Assembly: GCF_002952215.1 (NCBI RefSeq)
Contig: NZ_CP022600.1
Span: 1,798,001 to 1,862,000 of the forward strand
Direction: 5' to 3'
Origin: Porphyrobacter sp. HT-58-2
GTDB lineage: Bacteria > Pseudomonadota > Alphaproteobacteria > Sphingomonadales > Sphingomonadaceae
DNA length: 64,000 nt
Made by a program: the position numbers and the translations under genes. The notes beneath the pieces are model-generated. The model was given only the letters and a program-made list of their open reading frames with translations. It did no database searches and was not told where the DNA came from. Of this stretch, positions 37,547-46,806 are shown in pieces (the stretch's first letter is position 1; each line of letters opens with the position of its first letter).

Positions 37547-37729
37547 TCAGGGAGGAAGCATGTTCAGAAGCGCGCCATCAAACGCATCGAGCGCGGGGTA
37601 ATGATTTTCCTGATGAGAGGTGACCCTCCCGTTGCGGCCAATATCGCCATCTTGGACTGCCCACGCGGACAAGTCCTGAAGAACCAAAGCGCCATAGGCT
37701 GGCGGGGCGTCTTTCAGGGCTGCAGTCAT
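37547..37729 (-). CDS. Possible small protein coupled to the TetR gene
   Basis: 60 residues whose ATG overlaps the TetR stop (ATGA), with GGAGGGGG just upstream from the TetR 3' end. The sequence (ALVLQDLSAWAVQDGDIGRN) shows no known motif. Coupling and the ribosome site argue for translation; composition does not help. It could be the remnant of a longer gene. Confidence 0.35.
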   Translation of the reverse strand: MTAALKDAPPAYGALVLQDLSAWAVQDGDIGRNGRVTSHQENHYPALDAFDGALLNMLPP

Positions 37730-38367
37730 CCGCCCCCTCCTTCTTGGATTTCGCCTATTCCCAAACCAACACCGATTTTCCGCAAAGCCTGCATGATAAA
37801 GGCTTCACGCGCACCAGGAGCCAGATCCAGGGTCCCCATGGCATCAGATCGAAGCAGGCTTACCATTCCATGCAGGCTCGACCATGCAAATAGCGCCTCA
37901 TTGTCGATTGCCTCACGCTCGGGCGTGACCCCTCGTGCCGTGGCTAGGCGTATCAAAGCCGCGCGCAGCACTTCGAAGGCCTCTCGCGCACCGTGCATCA
38001 TGTCCGGATGGGCCTCGGGCTCGGGAAGGCTGCCACCGAACATCAAGCGATATTTGAGCGGCTCTCTTAGGGCGAACCCAATGTAGGCAAAGCCCATCGC
38101 GAGGGTATCTGCCGCCGGATCATGCGAGCAAGGTACCGCGCGCAGGGCATCGGCGAAATCAGCAAAGGCCTGTCGCACGATTTCGGCCAGCAAGTGATCG
38201 CGGCTCGGGAAGTGTCGATAGGGCGCCTGATGGGAGACTCCGAGACGGCGAGCTACGTCGCGAAGGCTGAGTTTTTCGACGCCCTCGGAATTGATAATCG
38301 CCAATGCTTCCGCAAGGCAGGCTTCGCGCAGAGCGATACCATCATGCATCCTGGCCCGACCCATCAT
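37726..38367 (-). CDS. TetR/AcrR-family repressor
   Basis: About 213 residues; the start may be one of several in-frame ATG codons (38367, 38364, 38349). The N-terminal helix-turn-helix reads LSLRDVARRLGVSHQAPYRHF, and the C-terminal ligand domain includes FAYIGFALREPLKYRLMF, as in WHG-domain TetR proteins. The ligand is unknown. A pair of operator-like sites lies about 450 bp upstream (38823-38866). Confidence 0.88.
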   Translation of the reverse strand: MMGRARMHDGIALREACLAEALAIINSEGVEKLSLRDVARRLGVSHQAPYRHFPSRDHLLAEIVRQAFADFADALRAVPCSHDPAADTLAMGFAYIGFALREPLKYRLMFGGSLPEPEAHPDMMHGAREAFEVLRAALIRLATARGVTPEREAIDNEALFAWSSLHGMVSLLRSDAMGTLDLAPGAREAFIMQALRKIGVGLGIGEIQEGGGG

Positions 38368-38385
38368 CGGCCAAGCACCAGGCAA

Positions 38386-38822
38386 AAGTGGGTGGTGGCG
38401 GCAATGTTCAAGGCGAAGAGAGCCTGCTTACAGGATGGCGCACCCAAAGCGTGGTAGACTTTGTTGGGCAGGCTCCAAGACTGGGATGAATGTCCTGGCA
38501 AGTCGCAAGCCTCATGGAGCGCCCTGATCGCTGGTAGTGCGCCAACCGGCGCACGGGCACATGGTAAATCGGCTTTTGAAACACGGTCACTGCCGCCACG
38601 GGGGGGCTTCGTCCTGACCTCCCCTGCCATGGCTGTGCCAAAGGGCAATGCCGCAAGCTCGAGGTGGCGACGATTAACCATCTCGCCGGTTGCCTCGCAT
38701 AGAGCCGGCGACGGTAGAGCCAATTCCCTTTGCGCAGGCATCCGAGGCGCTGATCACGCCTGTTGGCAAAGCGCCACCTGCTCCAAAAGGCTTCGTCGAC
38801 ATTTCGATGACACCCTCATGAC
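38386..38822. other. Intergenic, probable gene debris
   Basis: No convincing gene is seen between the TetR gene and the operator pair. Open frames on both strands lack ribosome sites and recognisable motifs. The length suggests that a gene once regulated from the operator pair has been lost or disrupted here. Confidence 0.4.
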
Positions 38823-38866
38823 GTTGACGGTGTCAACCAATGAGCCACTCAGTTTACGGTGTCAAC
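38823..38866. promoter_or_regulatory. Two 15-bp operator-like repeats
   Basis: GTTGACGGTGTCAAC (38823-38837, a palindrome with 6-bp arms) and GTTTACGGTGTCAAC (38852-38866) differ at one base and start 29 bp apart. Read on the minus strand they contain TTGACACCGT, a pattern seen in TetR-regulated promoters. They may bind the TetR protein encoded at 37726-38367. Confidence 0.5.
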
Positions 38867-39044
38867 GTGGGACATCCCTTACATCATCACTGGTTTAGCG
38901 GTTGATGCAGGCCATGCAGCGCGGGTTTGACTGACATCATCATCCCGTTGCCACTTGGCGTTCTGCGAAGATGCGGGCCTTGGAAAGGCCTGCGTCTTGC
39001 TTCAATGTTGAACCGACACTTCAGCATTGTGCAGGGGCGACGTC

Positions 39045-40265
39045 ATGATCGACCGCAGGACATTGCTCGCTCTCATGGCGGCGAACACCGCAACGATTTG
39101 CGCGCCTCTGCTCTCCATCTCGAACACTGAACGAAAACTTGCGGGATATCTGCGCTCCAATTGGAGCAAGGATCCATATGCGTTTGGATCATATTCCTAT
39201 CCCGCCAGGACAGCCAGGCCGCAGGATCGGATGGCATTGGCTGAGCCAATTGCCGGCGTGGTGTTCTTTGCAGGTGAAGCCTGTCACCCCGTCTACAATA
39301 GCACTGTCCATGCCGCCTATGAATCAGGACTGCGTGCTGCAGATGCTTTGACCCCTTCCTCCCGGAAGAGCATCGTGGTGATCGGAGCAGGCATAAGCGG
39401 CCTAGCCGCAGCATCGCTTCTGGCCAGAGCCGGCCATCAAGTGACTGTGCTGGAAGCGCGTAACCGGATCGGCGGTAGAGTGTGGACCTCACAGCAAATG
39501 GGGCTCCCGCTCGATCTCGGTGCCAGCTGGATTCACGGAACCGAGGGCAATCCATTGACGGCGCTAGCAGACAGCTTGGATCTTGTCCGCTTCAAGATGT
39601 CCGACAGGCATATTGTCCGCGATGGGCAAGGAAGGAAGTTGCGCCCGCAGGATCAGCCAGATTGGCTTTTTGATTGCATTGAAGCCCAGACTGCGTTCGG
39701 GGCGGACTTGAACCTGCTGCGGCCGGAAGCTGTTGACGATAATGACGGCTATGGCGGCGATGACGAGGCCTTTAGCGGCGGCTACGCCGCTATTCTTGAT
39801 GCTCTCAAGGGGGAGTATGAAATTGCCCTTGAGAGCTGTGTGCGGCAGGTCAAGATCACCGACAATGGAGTTGTCCTCGAAGTTGATGACAAGGCATCGG
39901 TACACGCCGATGCGATAATCGTGACGGTTCCCCTCGGAGTGCTCAAGGCCGGGGCGATCTCTTTCGATCCGCCTTTGCCCGCTGCCAAGACAGACGCAAT
40001 CATGCGCTCGGGAATGGGGGTGCTCGACAAGCTTTTTCTGCGGTTCGACGATGTCTTCTGGGACAATGCTACGTGGATCTATACGCCTGACACGGGGCTG
40101 CCGCGCGGCCAGTTCAATCTTTGGCTCAATCTCCACCCCTATCTGGATCTGCCTGTTCTGGCGGCTTTCAACGGAGGCTCCGCCGCCTTGGCTTTATCCC
40201 ATATCAACGACGATCAGATGATCGGAAAGGCATTGCAAGTGTTGGGTCGCGCTTATCGTGCCTGA
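39045..40265 (+). CDS. FAD-dependent amine oxidase with permuted segment order, Tat-type signal
   Basis: 406 residues. Residues 1-24 ([20 protein letters not shown]) resemble a twin-arginine signal. Residues 30-102 match the C-terminal end of flavin monoamine oxidases ([10 protein letters not shown], then [26 protein letters not shown]). Only after this comes the usual N-terminal FAD fold, [21 protein letters not shown] (109-129) and RIGGRVWTS, then [10 protein letters not shown] and the substrate domain, ending at [10 protein letters not shown] just where the displaced segment would normally begin. The order is thus circularly permuted. The substrate is unknown. Confidence 0.8.
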   Translation: MIDRRTLLALMAANTATICAPLLSISNTERKLAGYLRSNWSKDPYAFGSYSYPARTARPQDRMALAEPIAGVVFFAGEACHPVYNSTVHAAYESGLRAADALTPSSRKSIVVIGAGISGLAAASLLARAGHQVTVLEARNRIGGRVWTSQQMGLPLDLGASWIHGTEGNPLTALADSLDLVRFKMSDRHIVRDGQGRKLRPQDQPDWLFDCIEAQTAFGADLNLLRPEAVDDNDGYGGDDEAFSGGYAAILDALKGEYEIALESCVRQVKITDNGVVLEVDDKASVHADAIIVTVPLGVLKAGAISFDPPLPAAKTDAIMRSGMGVLDKLFLRFDDVFWDNATWIYTPDTGLPRGQFNLWLNLHPYLDLPVLAAFNGGSAALALSHINDDQMIGKALQVLGRAYRA

Positions 40266-40536
40266 TCAGCCCCATTGCAGGCTTTGGATCGCCGCGAAGC
40301 CACCGCCTCATTCTGACGGCCGTTGCAGCCTACCCGATGCAATCCCGTCGGCTTGAGCGGCAATGCGGGCACCTTCCGCTCAAGGCCGCAGGCTCGGGTC
40401 GGTCACTCGCGATCATGTCGTTGCCGGGTTTCCAGTTCATCATGGGACAAGGGGGAAATCCCCTAATCGACTGACTTGCTCTTGGACACCGACGTGTCAT
40501 AACTTTGTCCAAGGGCAAACCGCTATCGAGGGCAAA

Positions 40537-41739
40537 GTGCCGGCATCTTCATCAGCATTGGTCTTGCCCGCCCTGGCTCTCGTTTTCGTGGCGATTTTTG
40601 GCGGGCTGTGGCGCGCTGATCCGAGACGGAGGCACCTGCTGGGATTTGCTTTCGGCTTTCTGGCGCTAGCCGTAGCAATGTCGTTTCATATCGCATTTGC
40701 AGCATGGAATACTGCAGCGGCAGTTGCAGTGGCGCATGGCATATCCAGCTTGAGCGTTATCGCCATCACATGGGGCGCTTGTAGCCGCCTTTCCCAAAGA
40801 GTCCCGATCGCAGCGATGCTGCTGGTATGCCTTGTCTCTGCAGCGCTTCTTTTCCTCGCCTTGGACAGCGGAAAACAGAGTGTTGCGCTTTCGGTTCAAA
40901 ATGCCTCGGTAGGCATGCTGTTCGGCATGGGGGCCATCGCATTATGGATGGCGCGACCTCCGAGCGGGCTGGACAAGGTGTTGCTCTGGACAATGGGCAC
41001 TATCGCCACTGTCTCGCTAACCAGGCCAGCCATCCTCATTTTGCTGGACGTCGATGTCAACAAGGTCGTCGGACGCCAATCAGATTTCAGCGCTGCCGGG
41101 TTGATCATGATGACGGTCCTCATGGTCGTGCTGGGTCTCACCTTGGTCGGTTTGGCACTGCGAGAGGCGATGGAAATGCGTTTGGGAGCAAGAGGCATTG
41201 ATGCTGTTTCGGGCTTTCTTGATCAGCGCGCTTTCGAGCAATCCTGCGAAACATCGCTGGCGACAGCACGTAATCTGCAAATTCCTGCCTGTCTCGCCAT
41301 GGTGCAACTCGACTGGCACGACTCCGTCAAGGCGAAATGGGGTGTGGAAAGCAGCAATGCCTTGATGCGCCAGGTGGCCGATGTCGTACGTGAATGGCAG
41401 CGCGAAGGCGACGTTCTTGGCAGGATTGCAGATGATCGTTTGGGGGTCATGCTTGCAGGGTCCGGCTCACAATCAGGTCTGAAGGCAATACAGAAGCTGC
41501 GAGATGCTGTGGATCGCAGCTGCAATGAGGACCTTGGCTGGCAAATGAGATTCACGCTGAGTATCTCGATTGCGGAAATCCGACCAAATATGAGCTTCAC
41601 GCAACTTTTTGTCCAAGTCGCTCAACCACTCGGGAAAGCGCGTGCCCGCGGTGGAAGCATAACGGTCGTGGATGGGTATGAAGTGCCCAATTCCGACGTT
41701 GCGCCACCCGAGCACGGGCAGATCGTCCCTTATGCCTGA
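40537..41739 (+). CDS. Membrane protein with degenerate GGDEF domain
   Basis: 400 residues from a GTG preceded by GAGGG. The first 225 residues hold about seven hydrophobic helices. The C-terminal third (240-390) has the GGDEF fold, but the active-site loop reads GRIADDRLGVML instead of RxGGDEF, and the cyclase metal ligands are largely missing. It probably does not synthesise cyclic di-GMP and may bind nucleotide or partners. An in-frame upstream extension has no ribosome site. Confidence 0.75.
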   Translation: MPASSSALVLPALALVFVAIFGGLWRADPRRRHLLGFAFGFLALAVAMSFHIAFAAWNTAAAVAVAHGISSLSVIAITWGACSRLSQRVPIAAMLLVCLVSAALLFLALDSGKQSVALSVQNASVGMLFGMGAIALWMARPPSGLDKVLLWTMGTIATVSLTRPAILILLDVDVNKVVGRQSDFSAAGLIMMTVLMVVLGLTLVGLALREAMEMRLGARGIDAVSGFLDQRAFEQSCETSLATARNLQIPACLAMVQLDWHDSVKAKWGVESSNALMRQVADVVREWQREGDVLGRIADDRLGVMLAGSGSQSGLKAIQKLRDAVDRSCNEDLGWQMRFTLSISIAEIRPNMSFTQLFVQVAQPLGKARARGGSITVVDGYEVPNSDVAPPEHGQIVPYA

Positions 41740-41810
41740 TCAGTGCGAACGGTCCACTCATCTTGACCGGTGAATCGGGCTGAATGTGATCGCGAGCCTC
41801 ATAGCCTGTG

Positions 41811-41831
41811 GCCTATGGACAAGCCATAGGC
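41811..41831 (+). promoter_or_regulatory. Palindromic operator of the HigBA module
   Basis: GCCTATGG and CCATAGGC are exact inverted repeats separated by ACAAG, 19 bp before the toxin ATG. The position fits the operator bound by HigA-type antitoxins. Confidence 0.55.
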
Positions 41832-41849
41832 GACGGGCTATATCGCGGC

Positions 41850-42206
41850 ATGGCCTAGACGGTTCTCTATCACGATGCGTTCCTTCCCGAACTGGAGGCG
41901 CTATAGGAAGCCGTGCAGGATGAACTGTTGGCGCTGGTCGAACTGCTCACGGCAAGCGGCCCGACGCTGGGGCGGCCACACGTCGATACGTTGGCCGGAT
42001 CGATGCACGCCAACATGAAGGAGCTTCGGTTCACGGCGGATGACGGAGTGTCGCGGGCAGCGTTCGCGTTCGATCCAGAGCGCAAGGCCATCCTGCTGGT
42101 TGCTGGCGACAAAGCCGGGGTGGCGCAGAAACGGTTTTACAAGGCGCTGATCGCCAAGGCGGACAAGCGCTTTGCCGATCACCTCAAAGAGTTGAAAGGA
42201 AAGTAG
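41850..42206 (+). pseudogene. HigB/RelE-type toxin broken by two amber codons
   Basis: From the ATG the frame reads MA, TAG (41856-41858), TVLYHDAFLPELEAL, TAG (41904-41906), EAVQDELLALVELL and onwards to GKAGVAQ-like residues and the end KADKRFADHLKELKGK. Apart from the two stops it is a full Gp49/HigB-type toxin of about 118 residues. The first stop is at the position of Trp3 in relatives. A GTG at 41913 with AGGAAG upstream could start a 97-residue fragment lacking the first strand. The antitoxin gene downstream is intact. Confidence 0.8.
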
Positions 42207-42207
42207 C

Positions 42208-42543
42208 ATGGGACGCACGCTTGACGAAGTGATGGCTGGCCTTCCCAAGGAGCGTCAGGCACGCATCAAGGCCCGCGCCGCCGAGCTCCACCGCGAGGTT
42301 GAAGGCCTCAAGGCGCTGCGCAAACTCGCCCAGCGCAGCCAGGAGCAGATCGCCCAGAGTCTGGGGGTCAAGCAGCCCTCGGTGCTCAAGATCGAACGCC
42401 AGACCGACCTCTACCTCTCCACCCTGCGCCGGTTCGTGGAGGCTGCTGGCGGTACGTTGGAACTGCGGGTCGAACTGCCCGGCACCGGCGCGTTCACGCT
42501 GACCGGCGTGGGCGAGATCGACGCCGCCAAGCACGCCGCCTGA
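42208..42543 (+). CDS. HigA-type XRE antitoxin
   Basis: 111 residues with a central helix-turn-helix (QEQIAQSLGVKQPSVLKIE) following a helical N-terminus (MGRTLDEVMAGLPKERQARI) and a beta C-terminal extension. It follows the toxin stop by one base, with AAAGGAAAG as ribosome site inside the toxin 3' end. It would neutralise and autoregulate the upstream toxin, which here is disrupted. Confidence 0.88.
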   Translation: MGRTLDEVMAGLPKERQARIKARAAELHREVEGLKALRKLAQRSQEQIAQSLGVKQPSVLKIERQTDLYLSTLRRFVEAAGGTLELRVELPGTGAFTLTGVGEIDAAKHAA

Positions 42544-42759
42544 CACCGCTTCTCTCTCAGCTGCTTGCAGCGCCGCGCCCGCGCGCGTAGGTATCTGAAA
42601 ACGCTCTTTGACAGCCGTCTTCATCGGCACTGAAAACCGCCTCAAGGGCAATCCGGCCCGGAGCTGGTCCCCGCCTCCCGCGTGTGCGCGTAACCCGCTG
42701 CACCGCCTTTAGAAATTAGCCGTCCTATGGCGACCCCGCATCAAGCGGATCAGTTGTGG

Positions 42760-44745
42760 TTATTGAACCGGCTGTACTCTGCGAGCGCGTTGCTGCTCAT
42801 TGCCAGCATCCTTGAGAAGGCTCTTGAGCTTAGCCAGACTCTCAGGCCTTCCGAACAAGAAGCCTTGCATTTCCTGACACCCCAAATCGCGCAGTACGCT
42901 TGCCTGCGCTTCGTGCTCCACCCCTTCTGCGATTACGCTCATTTCGAGCGCAGTCGCAAGAGTGATTGCCCCGGCGACCAGCATTGCTGCCTTACTGCCC
43001 GGCTCCAAACCCTGCAAAAGCGACTTGTCGAGCTTGATGTGGGTAAAGCCATAGGATTTCAGGTAGTGAATGCTGGTGAAACCCGTCCCAAAATCGTCAA
43101 GTGCAAGCGCAATGCCAGCTGCCTTCAATGTCCCGATGGCCTTGATCGCAAGCCCGGGATTGGCCAGCAGGTAGCTTTCGGTCATTTCCAACTGCAAGCG
43201 CTCGGGCGGAAATCCGGTTCGCTCCAGTATCGAGAGAACCTGTCGCTCAAAACCGGGATGCCGGAATTGGGCTGGCGACACATTGACACTAACACACAAG
43301 TCGCCAAGTGGCCGAAGTTCGCGACATGCGCGCTCAAGCACATAGAGGCCAAGGGGGTGAATCTGACCCGTTGCCTCCGCCACTTCAATAAATTCGTCCG
43401 GCGAAAGAGGCCCTTGCGTCCGGCGCGGCCAGCGCAGAAGCGCCTCAGCCGACACGATCGTGCCGCTGGCGGCATCAATGATGGGTTGGTAAACCACGTC
43501 AAATTCGCCGCTTGTCAGCCCTGCGCCAATCTGGCCTTCGATCTCGATCCGCCGCAGACGCCCCTCGTCAAGCTCATCGCTGTAAATCGCAACCTGTCCC
43601 TTGCCCTCGGTTTTGGCATGATACATCGCCAGATCGGCGCGGCGGAGCAATTCGCGGGGGCGAACCTTGGCGTCGGTGTTGGTGGCGATACCGATGGATC
43701 CACTGATCTGCAGCACATGTCGATCCACCAGCACAGGCAGCGCCATCTGCTCCAGTAGGCGAAACGCCAGAGTGAGTGCTGCTGCCTGAGCATTTTGCGT
43801 CTGTTCGTCGGTTTCGAGCAGCACCGTAAACTCGTCCCCTCCGACCCGGGCCAGAATGGCGTTGTCCGGGCATTGTTGACGCAGCCGTTCGCAGACAATG
43901 CGGATCAACTCGTCACCCGCTTGATGGCCATGCTCATCATTGACCTGCTTGAAGCCGTCCAAATCGATGAACACGATCGCCAAAGTCTTTGGCAGCAAAC
44001 CCTCATCCTGCTCGAGACGGTCAAGTCGGGCAAGCAATTCGCGCCGATTGGGCAGGCCAGAAAGAGGATCGATAAAGGCAATTCGGCGGTTTTCCTCGCT
44101 CAGTTTTTCGGTTTCCAGCTGCCGGATGTGGAGCGTACGGCGTGACTGTACGACCTCGGAAAAAGACCGATTGAAGCTGTGGGTGACAACCGCCATGCCG
44201 ATGCAGACGCAGCAAAGTACGAGCGATTGCGGCAGCAACTGGCCACCCTCAATCCACGAAAAATACAGGGCAAAGGCGATGGTGCTGACCACTGACACCA
44301 TCATCGCCGCGGCCCGCAGGGTCATCAGGCAAAAGACCGTGCTCACCTGGCTCAACGCCAGAAAGAATGTCAGGTTGCTGCGGGCATAGGCACCTGCATC
44401 CTGGTAAACCCAGATTACCCAGGCGTTGAATGTCAGGGTCATGATCACGGCAAGCTGGCAGGTGCGCTTGAGATGCCTCGAAATCTCCAAATCGCTCAGG
44501 TTCTGCGCATCACCCTGCCGGAGCCACCAGATCGCTCTGACGATCGCAATGGTAGAAATAACAATTGGAGCAACAAGCGTTTCGATGAGCAGTGCAGCGT
44601 TGAAAGACGTAACGGTGATCGCCACCGTGTTGCACACGAGGATCCCATAGAGCAGGGGAATATGCCCCTGAAACGAGCGGAATTGCGCCCGCATCAACTC
44701 GGGGTCGCTGGTATCCAAATCAAAGAGTTGGAAAAATGCCCGCAT
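42760..44745 (-). CDS. Membrane GGDEF/EAL cyclic-di-GMP protein
   Basis: 661 residues: five to six N-terminal transmembrane helices (about 25-200), a GGDEF domain with intact RVGGDEF near residue 300, and an EAL domain with SAEALLRW, DDFGTGFTS and the C-terminal CQEMQGFLFGRP. Both active-site signatures are present, so cyclase and phosphodiesterase functions are both possible. It may control the pilus genes that follow on the opposite strand, since cyclic di-GMP often governs attachment. Confidence 0.93.
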   Translation of the reverse strand: MRAFFQLFDLDTSDPELMRAQFRSFQGHIPLLYGILVCNTVAITVTSFNAALLIETLVAPIVISTIAIVRAIWWLRQGDAQNLSDLEISRHLKRTCQLAVIMTLTFNAWVIWVYQDAGAYARSNLTFFLALSQVSTVFCLMTLRAAAMMVSVVSTIAFALYFSWIEGGQLLPQSLVLCCVCIGMAVVTHSFNRSFSEVVQSRRTLHIRQLETEKLSEENRRIAFIDPLSGLPNRRELLARLDRLEQDEGLLPKTLAIVFIDLDGFKQVNDEHGHQAGDELIRIVCERLRQQCPDNAILARVGGDEFTVLLETDEQTQNAQAAALTLAFRLLEQMALPVLVDRHVLQISGSIGIATNTDAKVRPRELLRRADLAMYHAKTEGKGQVAIYSDELDEGRLRRIEIEGQIGAGLTSGEFDVVYQPIIDAASGTIVSAEALLRWPRRTQGPLSPDEFIEVAEATGQIHPLGLYVLERACRELRPLGDLCVSVNVSPAQFRHPGFERQVLSILERTGFPPERLQLEMTESYLLANPGLAIKAIGTLKAAGIALALDDFGTGFTSIHYLKSYGFTHIKLDKSLLQGLEPGSKAAMLVAGAITLATALEMSVIAEGVEHEAQASVLRDLGCQEMQGFLFGRPESLAKLKSLLKDAGNEQQRARRVQPVQ

Positions 44746-45179
44746 TGGCTGCTCAAGAACCCGACATGTGAAAGTACGAAGGACGAGGCCATAACAGCCG
44801 GACTTAAAAGAAATCCTTATCGAGCCATGGCTCGAAACACCCTGAATGTGAGGCTTGCTCGTTAATCATCGGTGCAATTTCGCTGGCTTCGATTGCCGCT
44901 GGCTGAGCGGTGCAGACCCGGGCAATCCATCCGACGGTCCTGTTCAATCCGCCCGCGGCGGCCTGTTCGGCCCTCATCAGTTCAATCTTTCCGCTGTTGG
45001 CGGCCACGGTGACGCGGTCGGCCGGTAGAGCCCCATAGGGTCAAAAACCTCATTCCGAACGGGAAGCGATGGGATGGTCAAGCCTCAGGCTGGCCAATGC
45101 TGCGAGGGCCAGAGAGGATGTGAGGGCTTTGGATTGATGGGGCCAGCCGTGCGTCGAAGGTCGATGCATGCGGCTCGCG
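44746..45179. other. Intergenic with no supported gene
   Basis: This stretch of about 430 bases separates the GGDEF/EAL start from the parB relic. A 67-codon minus-strand frame (44804-45007, GTG start) has no ribosome site or family match. The rightmost bases carry faint resemblance to the parB coding sequence and merge with the relic. Confidence 0.4.
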
Positions 45180-45412
45180 CTCATTGGGATATGCCAGTCA
45201 CGATGCCCTTTAAGGGCTGGTTCGGCTTGGCGCCGAACCGGCGCCGCTCGGCGAAGCGAAACTGGCGTGGGGTCGACGAACTGGATGCTTCCCATGACGA
45301 GAATGCGGCGATCGTCGAGGACGAGGGCAGCGCCGAGGGAGCCGCTGCTGCGGCAGAAGCCGCGATCAAAGCGATCGAACGAGCTCGTGAGAACAGTCTG
45401 ACATGCGTCTCG
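45180..45412 (+). pseudogene. Decayed fragment of the ParB-like gene
   Basis: The bases align with positions about 54402-54630 of the intact parB-like gene, for example GAACCGGCGCCGCTC and GCAGCGCCGAGG in both. Protein similarity appears as DELDASHDENAAIVEDEGSA here versus DALDASYDEHAAILEDEDSA there, but the upstream part is in another frame, so a frameshift is present. Only about 230 bp remain. It marks an earlier backbone copy or an insertion boundary beside the pilus cluster. Confidence 0.85.
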
Positions 45413-45622
45413 GCAAGAGGGTGATCGCCCGCCATGGTTAATGTCATCCCTCTCCACATTCCCGTAGGCTCGCCGATTCCCCCTGCAACAAACCGTTAGT
45501 TAACCTTTTCAACCTATCACTGACGACAAGAAGTCGCCTCAGCCAGTTCACGCTCTTGGCAATGTCCAATGAAAAGAGCCTGTTCTTGGCGCGATCTCGA
45601 TGCCGTTACAGGGGTGGAAAAG

Positions 45623-46177
45623 ATGAACTTGATCCATTTGACGTTCATTGCAGGCGTACTGTCGACCTCAAGTGCCGCTATGGCCCAGTCTACCGCCTAT
45701 GCCCTCGACGCCCAGGTCGGGCAGATATGTGGTGCATACAATGCTGAAGGCGAGACGGTCGCGATCGACTTCGGTGCGCTGGCGGACACGCCGCCCGATG
45801 AGTTCGTTCGCCGCGCAGCCGGCGATATTACCTATCGGTGCAACGTTCTGGCCGGTTTTACCCGCACCATTGCTTCTCAGAACGGGGGCTACCTGACGCT
45901 TGGTGGCCAACCCACCACCGAGGAAGCACGCCGGATCCTGTTCACCATGCAGCATTGGGGCGCGGACGGTTTCAACTATTCGCAACTTACCGCTCCGCGT
46001 CTCAGCACCCACCGAGATGGAGCAGGCAATCCGCGCTATCTTAACGGCGAAAACGCTCGAGTATGGTTCCGTGCCTATGGCGTGCAGGGCCCCGCTGTCG
46101 GGGGCTCGGCGACTGGAACACGGGTGTTCGCGGGTGACTACCGCGACACCGTGACGCTCACCATCACCGCCAACTGA
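45623..46177 (+). CDS. Csu-type spore-coat-U fimbrial subunit 1
   Basis: 184 residues with a signal peptide ending at SSAAMAQ. The SCPU domain shows a disulfide pair (Cys near 36 and 72, in QICGAYN and YRCNVLAG), the central AGFTRTIASQNGGYLTLGG and the C-terminal beta strand GDYRDTVTLTITAN used in donor-strand exchange. It is the first and most divergent of three paralogous subunits; the SQN-YLTL core is shared. Secreted to the periplasm and assembled by the chaperone and usher downstream. Confidence 0.9.
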   Translation: MNLIHLTFIAGVLSTSSAAMAQSTAYALDAQVGQICGAYNAEGETVAIDFGALADTPPDEFVRRAAGDITYRCNVLAGFTRTIASQNGGYLTLGGQPTTEEARRILFTMQHWGADGFNYSQLTAPRLSTHRDGAGNPRYLNGENARVWFRAYGVQGPAVGGSATGTRVFAGDYRDTVTLTITAN

Positions 46178-46199
46178 CGTGTCAGAGCAGGAGCAGATG

Positions 46200-46751
46200 A
46201 TGAGACAATTCGTTATCCTTGCAGCCTCAACCGCCGCAATCGCCGCCGCACCGCTTGCTGCTCAGACCCTGAGCTACGATATGAGCGCTCAGGTCGCACC
46301 AACGTGCGGGGTGTACAATTCGACTGGCACGGTCATCGACGTTGACTTCGGCGCGCTGGCCGATGTCAACAGCGATGCGACAGTCGATCAGGCGGTCGGC
46401 AGCGCCACTTATCGCTGCAATTCGCGCGCTGGCTTTACCCGCACCATCGCCTCGCAGAATAACGGTTGGCTGACGCTGGACGGCAACCCTACCACAGACA
46501 ACGCCCGCCGGATCCGCTTCACCATGAGGCATGGTGGCGGTAGCGGTCTTGGCTTTTCTTCACGGCAACTGACCGCGCCGCTGAGCCGCAGCTTTGCCGG
46601 CGCCACAGCCTTTCTCAATGGGCAAACCGGCGGTGTGTCCTTCCAGGCTTTCGGGGTGCGCGGTGCCCCAGCGGCGAACGGCGTGCCCGGCACGACCGTG
46701 ATGTCCGGCAACTACCGCGACACGGTGACGATCACTGTCACCGCCAACTGA
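46200..46751 (+). CDS. Csu-type spore-coat-U fimbrial subunit 2
   Basis: 183 residues starting after AGGAGCAG; an ATG one codon earlier is possible. Signal peptide through APLAAQ, then the SCPU domain with APTCGVYN, YRCNSRAGFTRTIASQNNGW and the terminal strand NYRDTVTITVTAN. It is closely related to subunit 3 and 22 bp from subunit 1. Confidence 0.92.
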   Translation: MRQFVILAASTAAIAAAPLAAQTLSYDMSAQVAPTCGVYNSTGTVIDVDFGALADVNSDATVDQAVGSATYRCNSRAGFTRTIASQNNGWLTLDGNPTTDNARRIRFTMRHGGGSGLGFSSRQLTAPLSRSFAGATAFLNGQTGGVSFQAFGVRGAPAANGVPGTTVMSGNYRDTVTITVTAN

Positions 46752-46806
46752 CAACCACCTTATCGACCAACCAACCTGTTCAAGACTGTAACAAGGGACC
46801 AGACCG

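Noticed and set aside
38461..38898. 145-codon plus-strand frame and overlapping minus-strand frame
   Set aside because: Neither has a start signal or motif; the plus-strand frame runs through the operator repeats.
44804..45007. 67-codon minus-strand frame with GTG start
   Set aside because: No ribosome site, no recognisable family, and it lies in a decayed stretch next to the parB relic.
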